Assembly (NCBI RefSeq): GCF_964355755.1
Contig: NC_092671.1
Location: 4,971,001 to 5,035,000 of the forward strand
From: Antedon mediterranea
Lineage: Eukaryota; Echinodermata; Crinoidea; Comatulida; Antedonidae
Reading direction: 5' to 3'
DNA: 64,000 nucleotides
The notes beneath the pieces were generated by a model that was not told the origin of the DNA, did not search any database, and was given only the letters and a program-made list of their open reading frames with translations. The translations under genes and the position numbers were made by a program. This document shows positions 10,287 through 20,060 of this stretch, piece after piece (positions within the stretch are counted from its first letter, which is position 1; the number at the start of each line of letters is the position of its first letter).

Positions 10287-11690
10287 TTATATTTCGTAGT
10301 CTAAAAGCATAGGAATGGTAGTTGTATTCAAACCTTCTTTATCTTTTAGCACTGCTTTCCATATCTCTACCATAGTAGTATCTTTAACATTGAATGGTGG
10401 CAGTTTAAAGCTGCGATGCCTTGGATTATCTCCACGGTAATGCACCATTCTCAGCTCACTCACAGGATCTAATGTTTTATGCCCACTTCCTAACTTAATA
10501 GCGTGTATTTTGAAATAGTGAACATTAATTGGTCTTAAAATATGACCTGTATTTGGAATGGTTGGCAATTTTGATCTCCAAAGATTCCTCTCTATTATAG
10601 TACCATTGCGGGTAGTTGATTTTAGAGGTCGACCGAAAAACCAATTTTGAATCCTTATTCCTCCTAATGTATACAGTTTCGGATCTCTTAGATAGTCAGT
10701 GATTTTAGGTCTTTTCGGATCCATTGGTTGGATATATTCATCAACGTCAGTTTTAATCATCCATAGGGAATCATGTCGATGACGCCACAAACAGTCGTTT
10801 TCATGAGCAATCTGTATTTCCAGATACGTCTTTGAAGGTGATTTGGTATGCCTCCATGGAACTACAGTCACAAATCCTGAATTTATGAACTCCCTCAATG
10901 ATGTGATCAGAGAACTACTGTTACTTTCGTTGACAGCATTGTCATATATGTAAACATGCTCTACTCCCATATACTTGTGGTATTGTAACCACGAAGGGAT
11001 ACATTTATCTACATTCTTAACCATTGTACACATTGATAAAAAGTGTCTTTGCTTCAAACCTGTTTGACAAACCGTCAAATTGTCATAGGCGACGGTGTTC
11101 TCACTACCACTTTCTACATTAATTATATTAGTTTGTGCACTTGGTAAAATTCGAAAATTCATCTGAAAATTGAGTCTTGTTTTATATTTCTTTGGTAATT
11201 CACATGTTATTACAATTATATATTGTGGAAGCCATCCAAAGCTTAATTTATCCTCTAAAATAGGATTGTTAAAAGTTCTTTCACCATCTGGAAATTCACA
11301 GATAAACGTTCGAGAACTCCACTTGTTTGTTGAAAACTGTAATCCAATAAAAACCACATATTCTCCAGTTGTATCAACAAAAGCTGAATGTAGATCTGGT
11401 AGCCAAGACTTTCTTAAACTATCTTTGAAATAACACGATCCGTCTTGTGGATAAGAAGTCGTGTATTTAGATTCATCAATTAAAAATTCACCACAACCAT
11501 GTTTGCAGATAGATCCATTTTGAACACTTTGATCAATAGTGTATTGTTTGCGTATAACACTTTCATCCTGTGGTTGTTGATTGATAGATGGCAGGAATTC
11601 TTTAAATTTTACATTATTATCCAGGAAGATAACAAAGTATAGAGTAATAATGGCAAATGCAATGATTATTGTAAATTTCTTTTTCTTCAT
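10287..11690 (-). CDS. GT92-family (DUF23) type II membrane glycosyltransferase
   Basis: 467 residues in one coding exon. The N-terminus MKKKKFTIIIAFAIITLYFV is a cytosolic basic patch plus a signal-anchor helix (residues ~6-24), the usual type II Golgi topology. The GT92 domain spans about residues 205-440. SMCTMVKN at ~219-226 and WLQYHKYMGVEHVYIYDN at ~234-251 mark the N-terminal Rossmann part. The metal/donor-binding DVDEYI motif is at 315-320, and MVHYRG is at 415-420. The family includes nematode GALT-1, which adds galactose to core fucose on N-glycans; the substrate here is unknown. Several NxS/T sites (for example NLT, NGT, NTT) suggest glycosylation of the luminal part. A possible splice acceptor lies just upstream of the ATG, so the 5' UTR may be spliced. 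The frame is intact. Confidence 0.9.
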   Translation of the reverse strand: MKKKKFTIIIAFAIITLYFVIFLDNNVKFKEFLPSINQQPQDESVIRKQYTIDQSVQNGSICKHGCGEFLIDESKYTTSYPQDGSCYFKDSLRKSWLPDLHSAFVDTTGEYVVFIGLQFSTNKWSSRTFICEFPDGERTFNNPILEDKLSFGWLPQYIIVITCELPKKYKTRLNFQMNFRILPSAQTNIINVESGSENTVAYDNLTVCQTGLKQRHFLSMCTMVKNVDKCIPSWLQYHKYMGVEHVYIYDNAVNESNSSSLITSLREFINSGFVTVVPWRHTKSPSKTYLEIQIAHENDCLWRHRHDSLWMIKTDVDEYIQPMDPKRPKITDYLRDPKLYTLGGIRIQNWFFGRPLKSTTRNGTIIERNLWRSKLPTIPNTGHILRPINVHYFKIHAIKLGSGHKTLDPVSELRMVHYRGDNPRHRSFKLPPFNVKDTTMVEIWKAVLKDKEGLNTTTIPMLLDYEI

Positions 11691-11733
11691 ACTATGTTTC
11701 CTGTCAACCTTAGGAAAAATGGAAATGTTATTA

Positions 11734-12188
11734 GAGGTTTCGCAACCTTACGAATACGATAACGAAAACGGATACGTCACGCACACGTATTCGTTAGCCA
11801 GTAAAAATGTTTCGCATGGCAACGAAATATTTAGGGCGCCGTCTAAAATATGACTGCGGTAAATTTGAACGAAGCGCAGGTACATGTTGCTTGGCTGCCT
11901 AGGCATAACATGAAAGCGAGTGAGGACTTTAAAAACTGCTATTTATCAAAATTGACCTGGCATTAGTAAATTTCAATAAATCTATAATATTATATAATCA
12001 TGAATCATTCACTATTCAATTGCAAAATAGATCAAAAACTATACTCGTTTTGTAGTTTTATGAATATGACTGGTGATATTTGTCAACACGAATACGCTTT
12101 ACGAATATGAAATGGGGATCAGCTTAAAGTTTTACAAATGTGTGACATATCTGTTTTCGTTATCGTATTCGTAAGATTGCGAAACCTC
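11734..12188. mobile_element. 455-bp MITE with ~36-bp terminal inverted repeats, immediately 5' of GT92
   Basis: Left end GAGGTTTCGCAACCTTACGA and right end TCGTAAGATTGCGAAACCTC are inverted copies that continue inward for about 36 bp. The interior is noncoding, with further ACGAATA-type repeats. No convincing target duplication is seen. The left end lies 44 bp upstream of the GT92 start codon, so it may sit in that gene's promoter or first intron. Confidence 0.65.
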
Positions 12189-12239
12189 CCTAGTACCTCA
12201 AAATAATAAATTAATAATGAGTGTTGTCTTTATATATGC

Positions 12240-12930
12240 ATATTCTGTAGAAATTAGCTGAAATATGCAAATTAAGGGTAAAAACATAGGGTACCCATAG
12301 AACTCCAACCGCTAGTTATATAGATTTTTTTTCTAAATTGTTCAGAATAGGCCTATGTTTATATTCATTCTTAAGGAACTTTTTGTCCAAAAATGACCAG
12401 AAATACTGTATTTGACCTCTGACCTTATTTTAAAGGGATTTTCACAGGATTTACATATCTCCATAATCAATATAGGTAGAAACTTCATTTTATTCTATAT
12501 ACTTTTACATGTGACTGAGGGGATGAAATTCCACAAACCATACCTCGGACATACCTTTGGAACATGCAAATTATCTGAAACATGCACATTAATGGTTAAA
12601 ATATAGGGTATAGGACCTACAAATTGAACGCCAACCGCTAGTTGTTGAGAATTAATTTTTTTTCTCAAAATTGTTTTTGTGGAATATTTTGTCCCAACAA
12701 ATGACCGTAAGTGCCGTATTTGACCTTATTTTCAAAGGATTAAGGTAACTTTCACCATATTTATATATATATATCATATATAGTCAATAATTCCATTGAC
12801 TATGCTTTCACACAGGATTAACGTGTCACCATAACTACTCTAGGTAGAGACATTATTTTAGTCTCTATACTTACACATATGATAAAGAGATAAAATTCCA
12901 CAAATCACACTTTGTAACAAACACACACAT
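12240..12930. repeat. two tandem diverged copies of a ~330-bp repeat
   Basis: Both copies (about 12240-12560 and 12561-12930) contain CCAACCGCTAGTT, a GTCC-AAAATGACC-type segment, 'TTTGACCTTATTTT'-like DNA and ATTCCACAAA in the same order. The segment resembling 'GTCCAAAAATGACCGGAAAT' is also in the arms of the foldback element in the NBR1 intron (43042-46264), so the two repeats are related. Confidence 0.5.
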
Positions 12931-13036
12931 GCAATACTATAATTCTGTTTAACTGGCTGACTGAGAATTTTCTTCCTTGATCACTCTACTTGAATTTCTG
13001 CAATTACAAGAATGATAAAAATGTATTAATTTGAAG

Positions 13037-13752
13037 GGTGTCTGATCATTTCGGCCGCCAGTCATTTCGGCCGCCGGTTATGGAATTGCCAAATTCATGA
13101 AACGCCAAAAAGGACAATGTATTGTTCATTTCGGCCGCCATAATTGTAATTATTCTTGAATATGTATGACACCCCATGTGTGTTAAAATGTTAACATTTT
13201 ACTAAACACTGTATTTTTAAGCCGAATCGGCGGTCTTCAATTCCAGAAACAGCAGCAATATTTATGGCATAATTTATGGCGTGCACTTTGCCATCACTAC
13301 AGTGAATATTAATGATATTTTTTAATAAGAAGGAGGTGACACTTATTCGTATGTTTTACATTTATTATATTCATGAATAAACACATTTTTACAAAGCACA
13401 CGCACGCATCTTCAGGACCTGTAAAATAAAAATATAAATAAACATTTAATCAATATTCATTTTGACCAAAATATTCAGATGGTAAAATACCGTAATATAA
13501 CTTTAAATCTAAGTATTTAGCCCATTGCACAACTGATCTCTGGTTTAAATGACCATATTTCTCTGTGGCGTTCCATAGACTTGGTAAAGTAATTTTTTTC
13601 ACTGTACAGTTATTTCTGGCTATTTCAATTTGGCGCGCCATCCCTGGCGGCCGAAACGATCATGCCATATTTTGTCCTTTTTGGAGTTTTATGAATTTGG
13701 TCGTTCCTTAACCGACGGCCGAAATTATTGGCGGCCAAAATGCACTGTGACC
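13037..13752. mobile_element. TU/foldback-like element C, 716 bp, 8-bp target duplication
   Basis: ATTTGAAG is duplicated at 13029-13036 and 13753-13760. The ends carry CATTTCGGCCGCC-type units in inverted orientation (GGCGGCCGAAA on the right). Inside them, CATGAAACGCCAAAAAGGAC on the left pairs with TGTCCTTTTTGGAGTTTTATG on the right. This inner box resembles GTATGGAACGCAAAAAGTGC at the same position in element A. Comparison with the undisrupted paralogous sequence near 5995-6020 confirms the insertion. The only frame worth noting is 13450-13641. Confidence 0.75.
13450..13641 (-). CDS. unidentified 63-codon open frame inside element C
   Basis: Begins MARQIEIARNNCTVKK and includes SLWNATEKYGHLNQRSVVQW. 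The residue composition is gene-like, with no simple repeats. It is followed downstream on the minus strand by an AT-rich stretch ending in TTTTACAG, as if it were an exon followed by an intron. I do not recognise the family. It may be a captured host exon fragment or chance. There is no sign that it is expressed. Confidence 0.2.
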   Translation of the reverse strand: MARQIEIARNNCTVKKITLPSLWNATEKYGHLNQRSVVQWAKYLDLKLYYGILPSEYFGQNEY

Positions 13753-13920
13753 ATTTGAAGTATTAATTATTATAAATGCTGTATTATGGCAGGGATGAAT
13801 ACGGTACCATATCATCCAAGTTGAATCTAGATATCTCAAAAGGTTTTCCCTTTGATTGGTACGGTACTGACTGACTGTATCCTTCTAAATTATTAAATTA
13901 GATAACCGCACCAGTGTCAC

Positions 13921-14722
13921 TGTTATGCGCGATTTGAACGATTTGCGCAATTTGAAATTGCGCAAACAAAATCCTTGCGCAATTTGAATTGAAACATGTG
14001 TTTCAAATTGCGCAAGCAACGTATTAAATTGCGCAAGTAATCTGCAAATTGCGCAAGGTTTTTCGACAGATTGTGAAATCATGCACACCCATATTTTTAT
14101 AGTAATTTCTAAGAATGATTCAAAATTAAAGATAAATATCGCATTTCCTTATTTTAGTAGTGCAAATATTGTTATAAGTTAGCATACCGTCGAAGAACCG
14201 ACGAAGGAAAACTAAGCGGTGGTGTTCCACCAGGCGGGCGCGGCGCGGGCGGCCGACTATACTACTCTAGCCTAGCTAGGGTCTGGACTACTGATACTGA
14301 CTAGGTTACATGGCCTAGCTTAAACTAATATTAAAAACTTAAAAAGTGAGTATTAACATTATCTTCATTGAAATGGTCTTATTTACCCTATATAATAAAA
14401 TACTAAATTTTAAACTCCTCTGCCTAGGCCTAGCCTAGCCATGTATGGGAAAATTTACAGTTCGTTTTCAAATTGCGCAAAGGTGTCATATTGCGCAAGA
14501 ACTATCTTGCGCAATTTACAAATTGTGCAGCGCAATTTAAAATTGCGCAAAGATTTCTTGCGCAATTTGAAATTGCGCAAGTTGATTGCGCAATTTGAAA
14601 TTGCGCAAAAAAATCCTTGCGCAATTTTAAATTGCGCAAGAATTCTTTGCGCAATTTCAAATTGCGCAAGGATTTTTTTGCGCAATTTCAAATTGCGCAA
14701 ATCGTTCAAATCGCGCATAACA
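13921..14722. mobile_element. foldback element D, 802 bp, palindromic 'TTGCGCAA' units
   Basis: The terminal inverted repeats begin TGTTATGCGCGATTTGAACG and are identical for about 45 bp. TCAC flanks both sides (13917-13920 and 14723-14726), a likely 4-bp target duplication. The paralogous sequence near 6165-6180 lacks the insert. The right third (about 14465-14710) is a ladder of units such as TTGCGCAATTTGAAATTGCG, each itself palindromic. Transcripts would fold into a long multi-hairpin. The non-repeat middle (~14095-14440) is noncoding. Confidence 0.75.
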
Positions 14723-15257
14723 TCACCACCACTCACTTTTCAGTATCAACAGTTTGGACTCCATTGATTTAGAAATTATAGTTTCACATGATAATTATAA
14801 TTTTTAATTATCGATTTGATGGGTTATCCAGCTCATATTCTTATTTTGATTATGTACTTGGTATATTTTACTTTACTACTACTACTAGCCTAAACTAAAA
14901 ATTGTGTCCATACGACAGTTGAAAAAAAAAAAATTACTTATAATGGTCCCTACAGTAGGCTACTAACCTGTCCTCTGAAAATATGCTTGCCGCGCTATGT
15001 TATTTCTGTTGGTTACGCTTCCCTGCACAGCATTTTACGTCATCGATCAAAAATGTCTTCCGTTTCGTGAAAAAGGCCTAGCTAGTTAGGCCTGGGCCCC
15101 TAATAAGTCTACAGTATGGGTGTTGTGTAAAGGGTGTAAAAACAATGTTTAGTCGAAGATTAGAAGAATATTTTCAGTTGTTGATGTTGCATTTTTGCCC
15201 AGTCTAGTTTCTCTTAAGAATGGCTCTAACGCATTTTGCTACTCCCTTCTCTCTTTA

Positions 15258-15307
15258 AGGGGCATTCACACCTGCTCCGTTTCGCGGAACGGAAGACGGC
15301 GCCGTTT
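15258..15307 (+). repeat. left terminal inverted repeat of the Harbinger element
   Basis: Starts AGGGGCATTCACACCTGCTC right after the TTA target copy. It matches the right end at 48 of 50 positions. Confidence 0.9.
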
Positions 15308-15401
15308 CTTCCAACGTGACGCGCCCGTTCACCGTTCCGTTTTAAACATTCACACCTGTTCCGTTTTGTGACGTATTCCGTGACAACGGGCAAACGTTAA
15401 A

Positions 15402-17012
15402 ATGGCAGCCGTTTCTGGATGGTCATCGGATGATAGTGAGGACGAAATTATTCTTTCCGCTATAATTTTAGCCAAAAGAAGGAAAAGAAAATGGGTGAAG
15501 GAGGTCTGTTCAGAAAGAAAGACATTTGGTCAATTTGAAACGTTAGTAAAACGTAATCTGGCGACCAATGAAGACGAATTCTTCAATTATTTTAGAATGA
15601 CGCCTCACCAATACGGTCATCTTGTCAGTTTAATTAAAGATGATATTACAAAACGGGACACAAGATTCAGAGAGAGTATCTCCGCGGAAGAACGTTTATC
15701 CATCTGTTTAAGGTACGGTAATGCTCCGAGGTTTATTAATTAAAATTATATTCGTCTACTTAGTTGTCACCAAACTTAAATAGGCCATTGTATAGTAGTA
15801 GGTCTTGTATATGATTATAGGCAATTACGGGCATTAGGGCCTATCATTTTCACCAACATAATTATTATTAAATAATTTAATATAATACAGTTTTTGTATT
15901 TAACTCCACCAAAGTTCATGAATACGCATGAACTTAGTAGAACGTCTTACGAAGAGATTTTTACATCGTAAATAAAGGCTTTTTGAAATAATATTTTATA
16001 GGCCAAATTAGTAATACTAAATAGCCTAACTGCCGTTTACAAAGACATTGGAGTAATTTTGAAACTTGTTTTTATGTCTTGTTTTAGGTATCTTGCTACG
16101 GGTGATTCATATCCGACGATGTATTTTGCATATCGTGTTGGGAAGTCGACTATATGTAAAATTATTTCAGAAGTCTGCCAGGCGATTTGGGATAATTTAA
16201 AAAACACCTACATGGCTATTCCATCACGTAGCGATTGGAAGCAAATCGCGGAAGAGTTTAATTCGAAATGGAATTTCCCAAATTGCATTGGAGCAATAGA
16301 CGGCAAACATGTACAGATTGTAGCTCCAGATAGATCGGGGTCATTGTTTTATAACTATAAGTCGACACACTCAGTTGTGCTACTAGCACTGGTCGATGCT
16401 GACTACTGTTTTTCTTTCATTGATGTCGGGAACTACGGGTCAAACAGCGATGGCGGAATTTTCGCTAGATCCGACCTAAACCGAGCTATTACAAACAAAA
16501 CCTTGGAAGTACCAGAAGATGTCAATTTACCCGGTTCCCCAGAGCTTGGGCCAATGCCACATGTCATCTTAGGTGATGAAGCCTTCCCATTGAAAACTAA
16601 CATTATGAGGCCATATCCTGGAAAGGAACTGACCGACGAAAAGCGAATTTTTAACTACAGACTGTCGAGGGGCAGAAGAATCTCTGAAAACGTATTTGGA
16701 CAGCTGGCCGCGAAATACCGAATTTATTTTCGTGTAATCAACATGCATCCAAAGAACGTGGACAAGATCATTAAGGCAACTTGCGTACTCCATAACTACA
16801 TAAAAAAAACTTCCGACAGGAGTGGACGACTTCCTCCTACCGAAGACGTTGACCTTAGTCAATACGAAGGAATCCAGCCACTACGCCAAATAGGCAATCA
16901 TGCAGGGGTAGACGCGATGGGAATTCGTGATGCTTTCAAAGACTACTTCAATTCACCAAATGGCGAAGTTGTTTGGCAGCGAAAAGTGTGTTTTGGACAC
17001 GCCTCTATTTAA
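15402..17012 (+). CDS. Harbinger DDE transposase (HARBI1-like), two exons
   Basis: Exons 15402-15712 and 16088-17012 join through a GT-AG intron (AAG|GTACGG ... TTTTAG|GT) to give 411 residues, somewhat longer than host HARBI1 proteins (~350). The join restores SICLRYLATGDSYPTMYFAY, the family's typical N-terminal stretch; each exon alone ends abruptly. The RNase-H-like catalytic domain has the DDE_4 triad: Asp in GAIDGKHVQ (~175), Asp in ILGDEAFPL (~267) and Glu in RRISENVFG (~304). The acidic N-terminus SSDDSEDE and the basic KRRKRK are consistent with a nuclear protein. It should cut and reinsert the element in a TTA/TAA target, normally together with the accessory DNA-binding protein encoded on the opposite strand. 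There are no stops or frameshifts. Confidence 0.93.
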
Positions 17013-17357
17013 AAATGGTCAAGTGCCGTGGCAGAGACAAGCTTGCTTTGGGCACGCCTGCATCTAGTAATGTTGCTAATCAATGCATTCAACGTCAAAA
17101 TAATTTTCAAAATAAACAAATTAAAGATTGGTTAAGTACTGTAGTTTAATATAATTATAGCTATTAAATACAATTCACATTTAATTAGACATTCAGGTCA
17201 TTCAATATCAACTCTATAAATATAATAATCTTTTGTGAAATATTATATTCACATAACAAATTTTTAAATTTGTATTAATTACATCAACTGCATATTATAA
17301 TTTTGTCAGTTTCAGACATAAAGTTTGTGGTACATCACGTATATCATATATATATAT

Positions 17358-17415
17358 ACGTTTCGATCAATATACTTTGATCGTCATGAGGATCAAAATA
17401 TATTGATCGAAACGT
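17358..17415. repeat. palindrome with degenerate hammerhead-ribozyme-like core
   Basis: ACGTTTCGATCAATATACTT and its inverted counterpart flank GTCATGAG. Each strand reads TCATGA, a GATC...GATC stem, then GAAACGT. That is the order of a hammerhead core (CUGAUGA, stem II, GAAAC) with the first box mutated (TCATGA for TGATGA). Penelope-like elements are known to carry such motifs. It is probably an inactive relic, or just a palindromic repeat. Confidence 0.3.
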
Positions 17416-17997
17416 CAAGAAACTCAACAGTTCTTTTCAGAACCAAATACATATGGTGTACTGCAAGCTTTATGTCAACATTTGATTTTTCCAATCAAAC
17501 TGTCAAACAATATATTACTAATCTACATCTTGCATTGAATGCCCCATTTGTTAAATTGTTTTTAAATTACTTATTACATTGTTTTTGTTAATTTTAATGT
17601 TTCTTCTCTTGCAATAAATACATATGTATGTATTACAGATGTATTGTCTCCCAAAAACATGAAAAATGATGATTAATTAAATCAGACTTTAAAAAAGGAT
17701 ATTTTGTAGTTTTAATAGAGTAAATCTCTTCCATAGAAAAATAAATATGTTCACTATAAATTGACAATATAAATGGATAAATTCAACCCAAAACCCAGCC
17801 AATTTGACTATTGTTTGCTTTAAATTACAGTTTTTTCTGGTAAATCATTTCTTTTTTTCGATCCAGTTTTGTAGATACTGTAAAGTGGATAACAAATAAT
17901 AAACATTTAAATGGCAACAACAAAAATGGTAAGAATTTTTTTTCATGGGGACAATACATCTTAATACTTATACATAGCAAAATATTAATTTAAATTA

Positions 17998-18107
17998 ATC
18001 TAACTTAATATTCACAGATCCAATGGTAAAGACCAAATTTGAAAGTATTAGAGATTCATTTAAGAAATGGAAAGATTCGCAAATCCTGAAAAGCGGACAG
18101 GAATTCA
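17998..18107 (+). pseudogene. inverted partial copy of the MADF gene exon 2
   Basis: Includes the intron end TCTAACTTAATATTCACAG and then ~85 bp closely matching exon 2 (18737-18893) but on the opposite strand, for example CCAATGGTAAAGACCAAATT. It ends at GGACAGGAATTC, after which similarity stops. It has several substitutions relative to the functional exon and lies right next to the 3' end of the gene. Confidence 0.75.
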
Positions 18108-18118
18108 CCATGGTATAC

Positions 18119-19153
18119 TTATTCTTCATTAATTGCAATTTCTTCCTCAATTTCTAAAATTAGTTCATTCATTTTTCTCTTGACCTTGATTTGCTTTAAT
18201 TTTGGAAACCTTCTAACCGTTGCCAGGTGTGATCTAAAAAACAAAGTAAGGTCATCGGCTTCTTTTTGCTCATCTCTGGCCTTCTTTGATTGGAAATATT
18301 CCACTAAATGTTCTGCGATTTCTTCCTCTTTTTTTCTTTTATTGCAACTCGATTTTAATGTAGCTTTGGCATCTGCAGAAGCTTTAGCTACTGGAGCTTT
18401 AGCTACTGGAGCTTTAGCTACTGGAGCTTTAGCTACTGGAGCTTTAGCTACTGGAGCTTTAGCTACTGGAGCTTTAGCTACTGGAGCTTCAGCTACTGGA
18501 GCTTCAGCTACTGGAGCTTCAGCTACTGGAGCTTCAGCTACTGGAGCTTCAGCTACTGGAGCTTCAGCTATTGGGCCTTCAAAGTCAGTTGACACTGGAA
18601 TATCTGTATGTTTAGTAATGTTACTAAAACTTCTGTAAGTAAAGTTGGTTAAGATTAATTACAGTAAAAATAATAGCAACAACATTTATAACCCCACGTA
18701 ACTAAAAAAAACACACACATTAAAATCTGAACTTACTCCCGGTGTGATATATGGACTTGCAGAAATCCTAGGTGATCTGCCCACTTGTATTTTTTCTTCG
18801 CTTTGAATTCCTGTCCGCTTTTCACGATGTGGGAATCTTTCCATTTTTTGAATGAATCCCGTATACTCTCAAATTTGGTCTTTACCATTGGATCTGTGAA
18901 TATTAAGTTAGATTTAGGTTAGGTATGAATGCATTAACACAGTTTAAAACAGTAGAAACTGTTTCAATTTGTTGTTATGTAGGTATTAAATAAAATACTC
19001 ACATTCAAGTCCAACTTGCTTTCCAATAGCCTGCCAAATATCAATCTTTTTCTTATCATTCTTATAGTCTGAATTTTTCTTGTCGTACAAGACTGAATTT
19101 TTCTCCACTAGCAACAAGAGCCTTTCAATTTGATTGTCATAGTCAGAATTCAT
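18119..19153 (-). CDS. MADF-BESS DNA-binding accessory protein of the Harbinger element
   Basis: Three exons on the minus strand: 19003-19153 (ATG at 19151-19153), 18737-18893 and 18119-18632. Introns are GT-AG and frames join to 273 residues. The MADF (Myb/SANT-like) domain is at ~8-97, with LLLLVEKNSVLYDKK, IDIWQAIGKQVGL, FESIRDSFKKWKD and KYKWADHLGFL. Residues ~123-190 are about 13 repeats of the pentapeptide APVAE/APVAK (15-bp DNA repeat, ~18378-18575). The Glu-to-Lys switch midway splits the repeat into an acidic and a basic block. A basic patch (NKRKK) and a BESS-like motif (~232-270, DDLTLFFRSHLATVRRFP) follow; BESS mediates protein-protein contact. Harbinger accessory proteins of the Myb/SANT class bind the element ends and carry the transposase into the nucleus; that role is inferred here. 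Confidence 0.88.
18378..18575 (-). repeat. in-frame 15-bp coding minisatellite
   Basis: About 13 tandem copies of a unit like GCTACTGGAGCTTTA, seen on the plus strand. A block with TTTAGC is followed by a block with TTCAGC. It is open on both strands because the period is a multiple of three. It encodes the APVAE/APVAK tract of the MADF protein. Confidence 0.85.
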
Positions 19154-20060
19154 GATGTGATTCTGTCACACACAAGACAAGCAGAAAAAAAAAAAGAAAA
19201 TATCAATTAGTTATTCATGAATATCTATTTTAATTTCCACATACTGTAATTATTTCAGCCTCTAATTTATATAGATTATTATTATAATAGATTAATAGGC
19301 CCAAGGTACCCTAGACTAACATACTAATTTATTAACTCTAGGCTAGGCCTAGCCTTGTTGCGATATGTTCTTTCCTGAAACTGGAATTGATCTAGGCCTA
19401 GCTAGGCAGATAGAAGTAGTAGGGCCTAGGCCTACTGTAAAAAAAAAATAGCTATAGGCCTAGTTAGGCTAGGCGGGCTAGTACTCCTAGTCTACGCTTA
19501 GCTAGGCTACTGTAATAATAATATTATAACCCTTAGTTAGTAGTTAGGTAGGCCTGTGCATAGCCCTTATTTGTATTACTATATGGTAGACCTATCTAGG
19601 CTATATAGGCTACTACTACTAGGCCTAGTAGGCCTAGGCAGGTATAGATTATTACTATTTATAAGATTAGATTATATAGTTATACTACAACAGGCGTAGA
19701 GTAGTAGTAGGCCAAGTCTAAATAGGCTAGTCTTAGTTTAGGTACATCTAGGCTAGTATAGTAAGTTACGTTTAGCCTACTTACTACTACTAGCCTAGAG
19801 GCCTAGGGCTAGGCGCCCTACAAACAGTATTAATAATAATAGAATAGGCCTACTACTAGTACTAACTAGGCCTAGCCTAGTAGTAAGTAGAGGGCCTAAT
19901 TATTAATAATTACTACAAACCTATGATGCAGACTAGAGCTAGACTACGATGACGATCTTAGGCTATAGTATTGGTGTTATAGGCCTCTAGGCTAGTATGG
20001 AAAGGGTTGCTATGCTAAGCCTACCGCGTCTCGTCCTACGGCGAGAGGGCACGAAGAATA
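19154..20060. other. Harbinger noncoding filler rich in TAGGCCTA
   Basis: Dense in short palindromic TAGGCCTAG, TAGTAGTA and similar words, with no gene. It probably contains the promoter of the minus-strand MADF gene. Confidence 0.4.

Larger units (their letters stand above)
12938..14900 (-). pseudogene. partial segmental duplication of the zinc-finger gene's exon start and upstream intron
   Basis: Positions 12938-13030, 13761-13920 and 14723-14900 align in order and orientation with about 5911-6320. The gaps are filled exactly by two inserted elements (13037-13752 and 13921-14722). The copy includes the acceptor region and first ~70 bp of the zinc-finger coding exon but none of the fingers, so it cannot make the protein. 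It keeps a potential short start exon on the minus strand (ATG at 14762-14764, donor GTGAGT at 14731-14736). The corresponding ATG is missing from the copy next to the intact fingers because of a small deletion. Confidence 0.7.
17013..18118. other. Harbinger internal noncoding DNA
   Basis: Between the two Harbinger genes. It holds the palindrome at 17358-17415, an inverted copy (~17795-17885) of the module found near 1310 and 7270, and a partial inverted copy of the MADF gene's exon 2 at about 17998-18107. Confidence 0.6.

Noticed and set aside
14441-14767. Overlapping ~100-codon frames on both strands
   Set aside because: Produced by the palindromic TTGCGCAA ladder of element D; the same repeat is read in both directions.
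18180-18638. 152-codon plus-strand frame
   Set aside because: Antisense of the MADF gene's third exon. Its length comes from the 15-bp repeat.
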